Origin: Seonamhaeicola sp. S2-3 | Lineage (GTDB): Bacteria > Bacteroidota > Bacteroidia > Flavobacteriales > Flavobacteriaceae | Length of the DNA: 64,000 nucleotides | Reading direction: 5' to 3' | NCBI RefSeq assembly: GCF_001971785.1 | Contig: NZ_CP019389.1 | Span: 259,001 to 323,000 of the forward strand | In this document: positions 51,937 to 61,465 of the stretch, in pieces | Layout: each line of letters starts with the position of its first letter | How positions within the stretch are numbered: position 1 is the stretch's first letter | Program-made: the position numbers and the translations under genes | The notes under the pieces: model-generated | What the model saw: only the letters and a program-made list of their open reading frames with translations | Told to the model about the DNA's origin: nothing | Database searches by the model: none

Positions 51937-52824
51937 TCATTTCCCTGGTAAAGGAAGTCTCCTCTTCTTTATTAATGTTTTATTTGCAACTGACTGTCTG
52001 TGGCACAACCAAATCTTTGGAAATCTAGTTAAAAAAATAAAAACAGTTGTAATGTAGGTTATAAAATAATTGAAATCTAAAATTGCATATTTCATGAAAT
52101 TTCTAGCAAAAAGCTTTAAAATACTTTTGATAGGATATCTATAATAAACTAAAAAATAAAAACCCGAATTTCTTAACTGTCTACCAAACCTAAAGTAATT
52201 ATTTCCTTGTTTTTTTCTCACATTTTTATCTAATCTGTGGTTAACAGAAATGGCACTTGTATATAAAATATCATAGCCATTATTAATAACTTCTATTGAA
52301 ACACACGCCTCCTCTCCATAAATATCCATCCAAACAGGAAAACCGTTTGTAGATTGATATACATTTTTTTTTATAGCAAATCCACAACCCACAAATTCAC
52401 TACATAAATATTCATTTTTTTCTAAGTTATGTTTTAAAGCTTTTTCATCAGATTCAAAAACACCTCTTATTTCATTGAATGCAATAACTCCAATATTTTC
52501 ATATGCTTTAAAAACTTGTTTAACCTTATCTATAAAATTTTCATCTAATGGGTGAGCATCATCATCTAGACCAATTAATATTTCTCCTCTGGCTTGTTTG
52601 TACAATATATTTCTAGCTCTTGAAGCTCCAACACTTTTACTAGACTCTTCCCATAAAACCCAAGGAAAATTTTGCTTAAGAACAATTGAATTATCTGTGC
52701 AACCATCCAAGAACACTAGTAGCTCATGTTTTTCTTTATCAATATACCCCTCTAGAATAGAAATAGTTTTTTCCAATTCTAATTTTCTATTCTTAGAAAC
52801 TATTAAGACAGAAGTTTCAATCAT
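51937..52824 (-). CDS. GT2 family glycosyltransferase
   Basis: A 295-residue GT-A enzyme with SVLIVSKNRKLELEKTISIL, the nucleotide-binding LVFLDGCTDNS, and GEILIGLDDDAHPLDENFID with the DDD motif. GEEACVSIEVINNGYDILY is the acceptor-side acid/base region. The C-terminus is basic. It overlaps the next GT2 gene by 4 bp. Donor unknown. Confidence 0.92.
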   Translation of the reverse strand: MIETSVLIVSKNRKLELEKTISILEGYIDKEKHELLVFLDGCTDNSIVLKQNFPWVLWEESSKSVGASRARNILYKQARGEILIGLDDDAHPLDENFIDKVKQVFKAYENIGVIAFNEIRGVFESDEKALKHNLEKNEYLCSEFVGCGFAIKKNVYQSTNGFPVWMDIYGEEACVSIEVINNGYDILYTSAISVNHRLDKNVRKKQGNNYFRFGRQLRNSGFYFLVYYRYPIKSILKLFARNFMKYAILDFNYFITYITTVFIFLTRFPKIWLCHRQSVANKTLIKKRRLPLPGK

Positions 52825-53831
52825 TTAATAATACTTTTTATCACCTTAACTTTATTAGAGAACTCTACCTTTTTAAGAATTAAAAACCAAACACTCAACG
52901 AACTCTTTGATATTCCTGAATTTAACCAGCTTCTTAATATACTTCTTAAAAATCTATATTCAAGAGTACATAAAGCTTCTTTATTTAAATCTCTAGAAGC
53001 GCAAATATGTAATTTATTAAACATATCAATAAGCTTAGATATGTTTTTCTTAAATACCTCTTTTGTAACTTTATTAGTATTATAATATGTGTCATAAATA
53101 AAGTTGGCATCACACGAGATATTAAAACTCCCCCAATAATTGGCTATTACTTTAGACCTTTCTCTTAAATGCTTTTTTCTATTTTCTTGGGCTCTATGAT
53201 TACTTCCTTCAAATATTCTATACTTCATTAAAAATTCAGGTAAGTTAGCTACTTCTCCTTTTTTAACTATTCTCGTCCATAAATCCCAATCTTCACAAGT
53301 GGCAATACTTTCGTCATACCATAATTTAATATCTCTTAGAAAAGCAGTTCTAAAAATCACAGATGAGTGCCCAAAACATGCCGTAAAAAGTAAATTATAT
53401 TTAATCTCCATGTTATCTGTAGGGTAAGTCCAAGAAGAACTGTTCAAGTTATTAATATCCTTAAGCCAATATCCCTGTGTTCCGCATAAAACTATATTAC
53501 TATTTGCTTCTAGAAAAGAAACTTGTTTTTCAAATCTATTTGCAAAACACCAATCATCCGCATCCATTCTAGCTATGTATTCATATTTATTTACTAGTAG
53601 TTTTAATCCTTTATTTAAAGTTGATGCAAGACCAAGGTTTTGAGAATTTTTTAAATATTTAATTCTATTATCACCAAAACCTTCAACAAACTGTTCTGTA
53701 TTATCTGTTGAACAATCATCAATTACATATAAATCAAATTCTTTAAAGGTTTGATTTAATATGGCTTCAATAGATTCTTTAAGAAAATGTACTGAATTAT
53801 AAGTGGGTAGTATAACTGCTAATTTATTCAT
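52821..53831 (-). CDS. GT2 family glycosyltransferase
   Basis: A 336-residue GT-A enzyme: LAVILPTYNSVHFLKESIEA, IDDCSTDNTEQFVEGF, then YIARMDADDWCFANRFEKQV with the DAD/DD metal site, and ATCEDWDLWTRIVKKGEVAN with the ED region. It closely resembles the enzymes at 59456 and 61466 in this region, suggesting duplications. It overlaps the downstream GT2 by 4 bp. Donor unknown. Confidence 0.93.
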   Translation of the reverse strand: MNKLAVILPTYNSVHFLKESIEAILNQTFKEFDLYVIDDCSTDNTEQFVEGFGDNRIKYLKNSQNLGLASTLNKGLKLLVNKYEYIARMDADDWCFANRFEKQVSFLEANSNIVLCGTQGYWLKDINNLNSSSWTYPTDNMEIKYNLLFTACFGHSSVIFRTAFLRDIKLWYDESIATCEDWDLWTRIVKKGEVANLPEFLMKYRIFEGSNHRAQENRKKHLRERSKVIANYWGSFNISCDANFIYDTYYNTNKVTKEVFKKNISKLIDMFNKLHICASRDLNKEALCTLEYRFLRSILRSWLNSGISKSSLSVWFLILKKVEFSNKVKVIKSIIK

Positions 53832-53845
53832 TAAACAAAATTAGT

Positions 53846-55093
53846 TTAGTTATCTAAATTATCAATAACTTCTTTTAAATACTTCTCTGAAAGATAATAG
53901 TCTAAATCCTCTCTATTTAACAAAAGATTGTCTGGGTTCTTCTTCCATAAAAAGTACAAGTCTTCAATAATCTTAGCAATCTTATTTTCATCATCTATTT
54001 CGGCTACATATGGATAATCTTCACCTAAAAGACGCCTTACTTCACTTTTAGAAGGAGATAAAGAGATAATCTTTTTATTCGCTGTTACACAGTGTGGAAA
54101 TTTACCAGGTAAAAAAGGACTAATCTCTGATTTAGTTTCAAGAATAACGTTAACCGATACTAACTTTTGAATGGCATAAACAGAATTGAAAGAAACAGTT
54201 TTGTCTATAACAATTAATTCTGGTAGTTCCTTATTATAATCACTTAACATTTTTGAAAAACGCGTAGTATTACCAATAAAAATTAACCTAACATCATCTC
54301 TATATTGATGGTGCTTTTTAAAGAAGGCTAATAAACCTTTTAAAAGACCTTCTGGATTACGTGCGTTTAAAAGACCTCCTGCATGTAGTAAATTAAACTT
54401 TTTACTATCTAGAAAGTCTGGAAGCTCTATATCTGTTGTGTCTAGTTCAAATTGTTGGTGTGCCATAACAACACCATTTTTAATACAGCTATCAAAAAAT
54501 TGCCCCATCCAATCTTTTAACAATAAACTAGGAAACACAGTATGTTTAGCATTTGTTGTGACTTCTTTAAAAAACTTTTCTTTTATTTTATATCCTGGTT
54601 CTTTAAAATAGTATGGTTGTGGGTAGCAAGAAAAAGGATAAGGATCATGTATATAAGCTAACCACTTATTGTGTAATTCTGGCATTTTATTTAAAGCATA
54701 ATGCGGTCTAAAACTTGCGCCTTTACTAAGTGTTAAAATTAAGTCAAATGCTGATACTTCATTTTTTTTAATAGCTGCTTTAATACTGCTTACATCATTA
54801 AAAAATGTAAATGAAAAACCAAAAACACGCTCTAAATACCTTGCTAAGTTAATTTTTAAATGCCTTTGTATTACCCGTTGTCCTCTACTTAAAAAATAGA
54901 ATATAGTATGTTTTTTTTCTTGTATTAAAATACAATCAACCCCTTCTATTTCAACAACTTTTCTTGTATAATGCAGTACAGTAACCTTATAACCAATGTT
55001 AGCTAAGTTTTTAATTAAACCCACATTGGCTTTAGAACCGCTGCTATCATTAACATCTATAGAATCTACTACAACTAGTATTTTAGAAGCCAT
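53846..55093 (-). CDS. GT-B (GT4-like) glycosyltransferase
   Basis: A 415-residue probable GT-B enzyme that starts with ILVVVDSIDVNDSSGSKANV and has KWLAYIHDPYPFSCYPQPYY in the first domain, then FNLLHAGGLLNARNPEGLLK and FLPGKFPHCVTANKKIISLS in the second. The E-x7-E motif of GT4 is not obvious, although the LHAGGLLNARNPEGLL and KFPHCV segments are GT-B like. It shares one base with wecB upstream and is 14 bp from the next gene. Donor unknown. Confidence 0.8.
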   Translation of the reverse strand: MASKILVVVDSIDVNDSSGSKANVGLIKNLANIGYKVTVLHYTRKVVEIEGVDCILIQEKKHTIFYFLSRGQRVIQRHLKINLARYLERVFGFSFTFFNDVSSIKAAIKKNEVSAFDLILTLSKGASFRPHYALNKMPELHNKWLAYIHDPYPFSCYPQPYYFKEPGYKIKEKFFKEVTTNAKHTVFPSLLLKDWMGQFFDSCIKNGVVMAHQQFELDTTDIELPDFLDSKKFNLLHAGGLLNARNPEGLLKGLLAFFKKHHQYRDDVRLIFIGNTTRFSKMLSDYNKELPELIVIDKTVSFNSVYAIQKLVSVNVILETKSEISPFLPGKFPHCVTANKKIISLSPSKSEVRRLLGEDYPYVAEIDDENKIAKIIEDLYFLWKKNPDNLLLNREDLDYYLSEKYLKEVIDNLDN

Positions 55094-56199
55094 TAATCAA
55101 AAAGGTTATTTTTAATATAATTAACTATTTTAATGGCTGCATCGCCACTACCGTAAGGGTTAGATAGTTTTTTAGTCTTTGATTTCCCCATTATTTGTTT
55201 TACTGTGTCTATAATTTTTTTAGTATCTGTTCCTACTAAAAAAGAACATTGAGCCTTTATACCTTCTTCACGTTCGGTAGTGTTTCGTGTTACTAAAACA
55301 GGGATATTTAATGAAGGGGCTTCTTCTTGAATACCTCCCGAATCTGATATAATTAAATTAGATTGACTCATTAACCAAACAAACGATGGATAATTTAAAG
55401 GAGGTATTAAATGAATATTTTCAACATTCGATAATTTTTCATAAACTACACCTTGCACATTGGGGTTTAAATGCACCGGATAAACAATTTCAACGCCTTT
55501 TTGTTTTGATATTTCTAGAATAGCCTCACAAACATTTTCAAACCCTACACCAAAACTTTCCCTTCTATGCCCTGTTACTAAAATAATGTTATTTTTAAAA
55601 TTTATGTTAGATTTTAAATTTTCAATAAAAGTATTGGTATAGCCATGTTTAATTTTTTCTAAAGTAATTTTTAAAGCATCTATAACGCTGTTACCAGTAA
55701 CCACAACCTTATTTTCGTTAACACCCTCATTTAAAAGATTATTTTTTGCTTGTTGTGTTGGTGCAAAATGATAATCTGAAATTCGCCCTGTGAGTTGCCT
55801 GTTTAATTCCTCTGGAAATGGTGATTGCTTGTTGTAAGTACGCAAACCTGCTTCAATATGAGCCACCTTAATATGACAATGAAAAGCAGCCAATGCTACC
55901 AATGCTGATGTAGTGGTATCGCCATGTACCAAAACCATATCAAAAGACTCCTTTTTAAAAATAGCGTCCATTTCTAACAATATCTTAGAACTTAATACAT
56001 TTAAACTCTGGTTTGGCTGCATAATATTTAAATCGAAATCAGGTGTTAAGCTAAAAAAATGCAATACCTGATCAAGCATTTCTCTATGTTGTGCTGTAAC
56101 ACAGAGTTTAAACGGTATGTTTTGTTTAGCCAACTCTAAACAAACGGGAGCCATTTTTATAGCTTCAGGACGTGTACCAAAACAGATGAGTAATTTCAA
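55093..56199 (-). CDS. wecB: Non-hydrolysing UDP-GlcNAc 2-epimerase
   Basis: WecB interconverts UDP-GlcNAc and UDP-ManNAc. The 368 residues include ICFGTRPEAIKMAPVCLELA at the start, VLVHGDTTTSALVALAAFHC, HIEAGLRTYNKQSPFPEELN and SDSGGIQEEAPSLNIPVLVT. In the last motif the usual TTERPE reads TTEREE, a change from proline to glutamate whose effect is unclear. The product could feed a ManNAc or ManNAcA sugar. No wecC dehydrogenase was found in the window. The gene overlaps its neighbours by 1 and 4 bp. Confidence 0.95.
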   Translation of the reverse strand: MKLLICFGTRPEAIKMAPVCLELAKQNIPFKLCVTAQHREMLDQVLHFFSLTPDFDLNIMQPNQSLNVLSSKILLEMDAIFKKESFDMVLVHGDTTTSALVALAAFHCHIKVAHIEAGLRTYNKQSPFPEELNRQLTGRISDYHFAPTQQAKNNLLNEGVNENKVVVTGNSVIDALKITLEKIKHGYTNTFIENLKSNINFKNNIILVTGHRRESFGVGFENVCEAILEISKQKGVEIVYPVHLNPNVQGVVYEKLSNVENIHLIPPLNYPSFVWLMSQSNLIISDSGGIQEEAPSLNIPVLVTRNTTEREEGIKAQCSFLVGTDTKKIIDTVKQIMGKSKTKKLSNPYGSGDAAIKIVNYIKNNLFD

Positions 56200-57137
56200 T
56201 TTTGTTTTTTTGAGTTAAGAAGTTGTTTTTTAAATCTAAATATTTTTTTCCAAATAGGGTACAAAACATACTTTAACTGATAAAACACCCTAAATTTTAT
56301 ATTGGGGTTTGTTTCCTTAATAATAGTTTTTATTAGTTTAAAATCCCTAAATGAGATAGCTAAATTCATTAAGTATTTAAATAAATAAGGCGTAAGCAAT
56401 CCTTTGTTGTATAAATTAGAAATAACCAATTTTATAGCCTCCTTTTTAGAATTTACTCTAACTGAGTTTCCTTGATAAAACTCTCCTGTATTGGAACTTT
56501 GATGCTTCCTACCATAAAATAATTCTTTTTCAATAGAAACCCCTTCAAAACCTTCACTTAAAATTTTAGAATACAATTCCCATTCTTCAGCATACATTAA
56601 ACGTTCATTAAACCTACAATTGTTAAAACACGCTTTTTTCCACATGACTGCACATGAATTAAAAGGAAGTTCATTAGTAATTAACTTGCTTACATCTGAT
56701 TTTTTTATGTAGAAGGTTTCATATTCTTTTGATAAATCAAAATCATAATTAAAATCTCCTGAAAAAACAGAACGTTTGTATCTACAAAAAAACACATTAT
56801 TTTGTAAAAGTTCTAAGACGCATAGCTCTAAATTTTGTGGGTGTACAATATCATCATCATCAAAAAATATAATGTAATCTCCAGTTGCTATATCTAAACC
56901 ATAATTTCTACACCCAGGCAAACCTTTTAAATAGGTATGGGGTCTTTTAAAAAATTTAAACCTGGTATCTTGTTTTAATATAGGTGTAATTACCGCTTCG
57001 GTATTATCAGAACCACCATCATCAATAATTAAACATTCCCAATGGGTATACGTTTGCGCTTGTATAGATTGTAAGGTTTCTACAATAAAATGAGCTCTAT
57101 TATATGTGGCCATTATGATACTTACTTTTTCTTCCAT
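56196..57137 (-). CDS. GT2 family glycosyltransferase
   Basis: A 313-residue GT-A enzyme with VSIIMATYNRAHFIVETLQS, DDGGSDNTEAVI, and GDYIIFFDDDDIVHPQNLEL, whose DDDD includes the metal-binding DxD. MYAEEWELYSKILSEGFEGV is the acceptor-side EE region. It overlaps wecB by 4 bp and lies 2 bp from the next GT2. Donor unknown. Confidence 0.93.
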   Translation of the reverse strand: MEEKVSIIMATYNRAHFIVETLQSIQAQTYTHWECLIIDDGGSDNTEAVITPILKQDTRFKFFKRPHTYLKGLPGCRNYGLDIATGDYIIFFDDDDIVHPQNLELCVLELLQNNVFFCRYKRSVFSGDFNYDFDLSKEYETFYIKKSDVSKLITNELPFNSCAVMWKKACFNNCRFNERLMYAEEWELYSKILSEGFEGVSIEKELFYGRKHQSSNTGEFYQGNSVRVNSKKEAIKLVISNLYNKGLLTPYLFKYLMNLAISFRDFKLIKTIIKETNPNIKFRVFYQLKYVLYPIWKKIFRFKKQLLNSKKQN

Positions 57138-57139
57138 TT

Positions 57140-58147
57140 TTATCTTATAGAGTACTTAACTAGTGTTTTAAAAGAAGGCATATCTAAAACAAAAAAATAC
57201 TTTCTGAAAACGAACAATATTTTTGATAAGTTTGAACCATCTTTTTGATTGACAATTAAAATTATTAATTGCCTTAAAAAAACTCTTTTTAACTCACTAA
57301 TGCTAGAAAAATTAGAATTTTTCATAAGATCTTCTTGTACTGCATTAATAGACTTATGATTTAAAACAACGGTTTTAAAATTTATTTTTTGATGTGTTAA
57401 TACCTTAAGACAAAATTCTGTGATAAATGTATTTTCTTTACTACAAATCAACTCCCAAAAATTAGCATACATTGTTTTTAGATTTTCTCTATATAAATTA
57501 AACTTTTCTGTATCTACATGAATTTGATTTGTTAAACTATTTTCATGTTTTCTATAATTGTAAAGTAGTTTATTTACATGTGTATACTTACTATGCACTA
57601 ATGCTCTTAACCAAAAATCATAATCTTCAACTAAAAACAAATTTTCATTATACCCTCTATTGTTCTTGTAAACAGACTTTTTGTAAAGAAAACAGGAACC
57701 TATATGATTACCAAAAATTAAATTTTCAATACTAAGAAAATTAACTTCCCTTAGTCTTTGGCCATCATTATTAATCATATAAACATTACTATATGCAATG
57801 TCTGAGTCTTTAACTTTTAAGGTTTTCACCAATTCTTCTATAGCTATTGGTTCATAAAAATTATCATCACTCGTCCAAGTTATAAAATCTCCTTTTGCAA
57901 TTTCATGACCAACATTGAGGCTTGCTGGAAGTTTTAAATTTTTTTGGTTATTTATAACCTTAATTCTATTATCTAACTTAGAAAAACCATTAATAATTTC
58001 AAGAGAATTATCTGTAGAACAATCATTAACAATTATGAGTTCAATGTTTTTATAAGTTTGATTTAAGCAACTTTTAATAGATGTAGCTAAAAATTTTTCT
58101 CCATTATAAACGGGAAGAATAATTGAGACCAATTTGTTTCTATCCAT
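57140..58147 (-). CDS. GT2 family glycosyltransferase
   Basis: A 335-residue GT-A enzyme: LVSIILPVYNGEKFLATSIK, VNDCSTDNSLEI, then GDFITWTSDDNFYEPIAIEE, where the metal motif is SDD and not the usual DxD. FLVEDYDFWLRALVHSKYTH is the ED region. The C-terminal 100 residues are helical and basic. It overlaps the next gene by 8 bp. Donor unknown. Confidence 0.92.
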   Translation of the reverse strand: MDRNKLVSIILPVYNGEKFLATSIKSCLNQTYKNIELIIVNDCSTDNSLEIINGFSKLDNRIKVINNQKNLKLPASLNVGHEIAKGDFITWTSDDNFYEPIAIEELVKTLKVKDSDIAYSNVYMINNDGQRLREVNFLSIENLIFGNHIGSCFLYKKSVYKNNRGYNENLFLVEDYDFWLRALVHSKYTHVNKLLYNYRKHENSLTNQIHVDTEKFNLYRENLKTMYANFWELICSKENTFITEFCLKVLTHQKINFKTVVLNHKSINAVQEDLMKNSNFSSISELKRVFLRQLIILIVNQKDGSNLSKILFVFRKYFFVLDMPSFKTLVKYSIR

Positions 58148-59375
58148 TATTTAATTCTTGATAAATAGTTCTCCATTTTTCATTAAGAACCTTTTGTGAA
58201 AAATTGTTTTTTACAAATTCTATTGCATTATCACTCATTGCATTTAATTTTGCAGGATTAATAATAAATTCTTTTACTTTCAAAGATACTTCTTCCGTAT
58301 CATATTCATTGCAAATAAAACCTGTGTGATTTTCCTTTAGTGTATATTTAACTCCCCCGGAATCAAAAACAATTACAGGAAGCCCGCATGCTTGTGCCTC
58401 TAACGTTGCTAAACCTTGAGATTCTCGTAACCCATTAAATGAGATAACACTAAGTAATAAATAAACATCGTGTTTACATAATTCACTTCTTACTTCTTCT
58501 TGAGACTTAGCTCCTAATAAATTGACATGCTTTTCTAACTGGTATTCTTTTATTATAGCTTGTAAATTTAATCTTTCTGAGCCTTCACCTATAATTGTAA
58601 GCTCAACTTTATTCCCTTGCTTTACCAAAGTTTTAACTACCTCTATACAATATTTATGTCCTTTAACTTCTTCTAAACGACCAACAGTTATTAACCTTAG
58701 TACATCCTTTCTATTTTGTGTAGAAGTAATAGGATAAAAGAAATCTGTATCTACTCCTACTGGAATTAGTTTTAAAAGTTCATTAGGACAACCCAATTTT
58801 AAAATCTTATCTCCCAAATAAGGCGTATTAGCTGTAATGAGGTTGCCAAAACCAAACAAGTTATCATAATAACCATTATTGTGAATATATCCACTTATAG
58901 GGAAAAACACATCGTGCCCATGAAATGTAACAATTAACGAAGGTTTTAAAAAACCAACTTTTTTAAGAACATCTAATGGGTTTACATTAGTACCATATTG
59001 TACATGTATAGCATGAGCTGTATTAAATTGTTTGTAAAAATGTAGTTGATACAACCAAGTTAAACTAAACTTTGAAAACTCACTATGATATTTAAAAATG
59101 GCTTTTATAGATTTAAAATTCTCAACAATTAGAAATACCCATTTTAACAATCTTAATACTTTGTTCTTCGGAATTTTATAGTTTTCTACAATAACCTTAT
59201 CTAACAAACCATATTTAAGAATTCTTGATGGAATTTTAGAAGTTTCGGTTTCAATCAATCTTCTTGTTAAAATCTGTACATCATAACCTAATGTTATAGC
59301 TGTTTCTATTTGAGCAACAATAAAAGTTTCTGACAGATGAGGAAACTCAGGTATTTTAAAAATAATGCTTTTCAC
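58140..59375 (-). CDS. GT4 family glycosyltransferase (WcaL-like)
   Basis: A 411-residue GT-B enzyme with IPEFPHLSETFIVAQIETAI at the start, VTFHGHDVFFPISG in the first domain, LRLITVGRLEEVKGHKYCIE at the start of the second domain and ESQGLATLEAQACGLPVIVF with E-x7-E. This set resembles the colanic acid enzyme WcaL. A typical GGVKYTLKENHTGFICNEYD follows. The 80-bp gap to the preceding GT2 holds no clear gene. Donor unknown. Confidence 0.93.
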   Translation of the reverse strand: MKSIIFKIPEFPHLSETFIVAQIETAITLGYDVQILTRRLIETETSKIPSRILKYGLLDKVIVENYKIPKNKVLRLLKWVFLIVENFKSIKAIFKYHSEFSKFSLTWLYQLHFYKQFNTAHAIHVQYGTNVNPLDVLKKVGFLKPSLIVTFHGHDVFFPISGYIHNNGYYDNLFGFGNLITANTPYLGDKILKLGCPNELLKLIPVGVDTDFFYPITSTQNRKDVLRLITVGRLEEVKGHKYCIEVVKTLVKQGNKVELTIIGEGSERLNLQAIIKEYQLEKHVNLLGAKSQEEVRSELCKHDVYLLLSVISFNGLRESQGLATLEAQACGLPVIVFDSGGVKYTLKENHTGFICNEYDTEEVSLKVKEFIINPAKLNAMSDNAIEFVKNNFSQKVLNEKWRTIYQELNNG

Positions 59376-59455
59376 TTAAATGTTCAGTTAAATAAAATTA
59401 TTCTTTTGGTAGGAAATACAAATTTTATAAACGCTTTATACTAATAAAGATTCTG

Positions 59456-60484
59456 TTAAAAACAGATTCTATATTTATATAGCATAAACGACTTTATTAC
59501 AAGTTTAAGACTTTCTTTAAAAGTACTTCTATAGGAAACCATATTTCTTAATTTTAAATATTCAAAAAGCGTTTTAAAAGAAAAATGACTTCTTTTTAAT
59601 AGGTAGTTCTTTAAAAGTTTTTTTTCTACATTATCAAAATAAACTAACAATCCTTCTTTTTTGAAAAAACCATTGTTTTTACTTAAAAACTCTCTTTTAA
59701 AGTCTAAGTATTGTTTTACCTCTGCAAAAGTTCTTTGCCCTTGCCTATAAATCTCAATTAGGTTTTCTTCATGATATTGAGGCATATTTTTATAAACGTA
59801 TTTAAGTAATTTAATACGTGTTTTTATTACACTTTCATTTTGTTGCTTTCTTCTAACTACTGATACTTGCGAAGTATGTTTTCTATAATCTAAATAAACC
59901 TTCTGCAAATTATGAAGTTTTCCAAATGCCATTAGTTCTACCCATAAATCATAATCTTCTGCTGGTTCTCTTTCCTCATTGTATTTTATGTTATTTTCTT
60001 TAATAACCGAACTCCTCATCATTATAGATGGGTGTGCCATGGAATTACCCTTTAGCATTGCTAGTTTAATTTCATCATCATACTCTGGCAAGCTAATAAC
60101 TGTATCAGTGTCTAGATATTTAAAAATGGTTCCGCAGGCAACAACATCTACATTACTTTCTAAAAAATCTACTTGTGCTTTAAACCTATCTAACAAACTA
60201 ACATCATCTCCATCCATTCTAGCAATATACTTACCTCTTACTAATTGTAATGCATGGTTTAAGCTATTGGTATACCCTGTATTTTTTGTTTTTTCAATGA
60301 ATATAATACGATTATCATCTAAACGCTTAATAATGTCTTTAGTTTTATCAGTAGAACAGTCATCTATTATAAGTAATTCAAAGTCTTCAAATGTTTGATT
60401 TAAAATACTATAAATAGCCTCTTCAATATACATTTCGCAATTGTAAACAGGCATAATAACAGAAACTACTGGCATTTTCCCCAT
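59456..60484 (-). CDS. GT2 family glycosyltransferase
   Basis: A 342-residue GT-A enzyme with VSVIMPVYNCEMYIEEAIYS, IDDCSTDKTKDIIKRL, GKYIARMDGDDVSLLDRFKA and PAEDYDLWVELMAFGKLHNL. It shares the YIARMDxDD block and layout with 52821 and 61466. The last 60 residues are basic and may touch the membrane. Its start overlaps the stop codon of the FkbM gene by one base. Donor unknown. Confidence 0.93.
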   Translation of the reverse strand: MGKMPVVSVIMPVYNCEMYIEEAIYSILNQTFEDFELLIIDDCSTDKTKDIIKRLDDNRIIFIEKTKNTGYTNSLNHALQLVRGKYIARMDGDDVSLLDRFKAQVDFLESNVDVVACGTIFKYLDTDTVISLPEYDDEIKLAMLKGNSMAHPSIMMRSSVIKENNIKYNEEREPAEDYDLWVELMAFGKLHNLQKVYLDYRKHTSQVSVVRRKQQNESVIKTRIKLLKYVYKNMPQYHEENLIEIYRQGQRTFAEVKQYLDFKREFLSKNNGFFKKEGLLVYFDNVEKKLLKNYLLKRSHFSFKTLFEYLKLRNMVSYRSTFKESLKLVIKSFMLYKYRICF

Positions 60485-61305
60485 TATATATATGTTTTAT
60501 TCAAACCAATTGTTAATTCTCCAGATTCAAAAATAAAGAATCCATATGATTTTAATATATCATAAACTGATTCTCTGATATCATATTCATCGTGTATTTC
60601 TATAGCTAATATTTTTGTTTTGTTTAAAAAAGACATATCACTTTCTTTATTAAATATAAAGCGTTCAGCACCCTCAATATCAATTTTTAATAAGGATACA
60701 ACCTTTATATTATTTTCCTTTATAATTTCATTAACAGTAATTCCTTCAATTTCTCCTTCAGAGTTTTCTATTGTTTCTATAGACCAATCTTTACCATCTC
60801 TAAACCCATTGGATATGTTATAATTAACTTCCTGTTTATGACTTAATGCTTTATCATATATTTTAACATTAGTAAGGTTATTTAATTCAAATACATTAGT
60901 TTTAAAATAGTTAACGTTTTCTGGCGAAGGTTCTACAGCATAGATATATAAATCTTTTGAATTTATATGTTTATTAAGATACAATGTAGTATAGCCAACA
61001 TTGGCTCCAGAATCAATTACTTCCAATTTTTCAGAATTATCAAAATTGAGATTTATTAACGTAGATACTATTTTAAATTCTTCGAAATTAAAAATCTGTC
61101 TAAACACATCATAATCACTATGTTGATAATCTCGTATTTTTAACTTAATTCCATACTTAGTGTCTATATTATATATGTTATTTTCATAATTAAAGTTAGC
61201 TATTTCCGAATTCTTCATTAGAAAGCTCTTAAATTTTTCTTCGGGAGGTCTATTATCTGGAAAAAAAAACCTGTAAATCTTTCTCAGTTGTTTAAATCTA
61301 CTCAT
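60484..61305 (-). CDS. FkbM family methyltransferase
   Basis: A 273-residue SAM-dependent enzyme. The SAM-binding motif is LEVIDSGANVGYTTLYLNKH (DSGANVG where most family members have DIGANVG), followed by AVEPSPENVNYFKTNVFEL and SLLKIDIEGAERFIFNKE, the signature of FkbM-type O-methyltransferases. In surface glycan loci these methylate sugar hydroxyls. The N-terminal 70 residues are an extension before the fold. It overlaps the next GT2 by one base; 160 bp of AT-rich DNA with no gene precede it. Confidence 0.9.
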   Translation of the reverse strand: MSRFKQLRKIYRFFFPDNRPPEEKFKSFLMKNSEIANFNYENNIYNIDTKYGIKLKIRDYQHSDYDVFRQIFNFEEFKIVSTLINLNFDNSEKLEVIDSGANVGYTTLYLNKHINSKDLYIYAVEPSPENVNYFKTNVFELNNLTNVKIYDKALSHKQEVNYNISNGFRDGKDWSIETIENSEGEIEGITVNEIIKENNIKVVSLLKIDIEGAERFIFNKESDMSFLNKTKILAIEIHDEYDIRESVYDILKSYGFFIFESGELTIGLNKTYI

Positions 61306-61465
61306 TTCTATTTTTATTGAAAATTCTTTTAAATATTGGTTTTATAATTCGTTTTAAAAAAGCTATGGTTTTATTAATTATTTCAGAAAATTTTCTTTTA
61401 AATGTTAGAAATTACTCTTAAAAATCTCAAATTGCCGTTTATAAAAGTATTTTTCTTTTTAATCA

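Noticed and set aside
57529-57735. Plus-strand open frame inside the GT2 gene at 57140
   Set aside because: It is an antisense shadow of a well-supported glycosyltransferase and has a cysteine- and tyrosine-rich composition not typical of genes.
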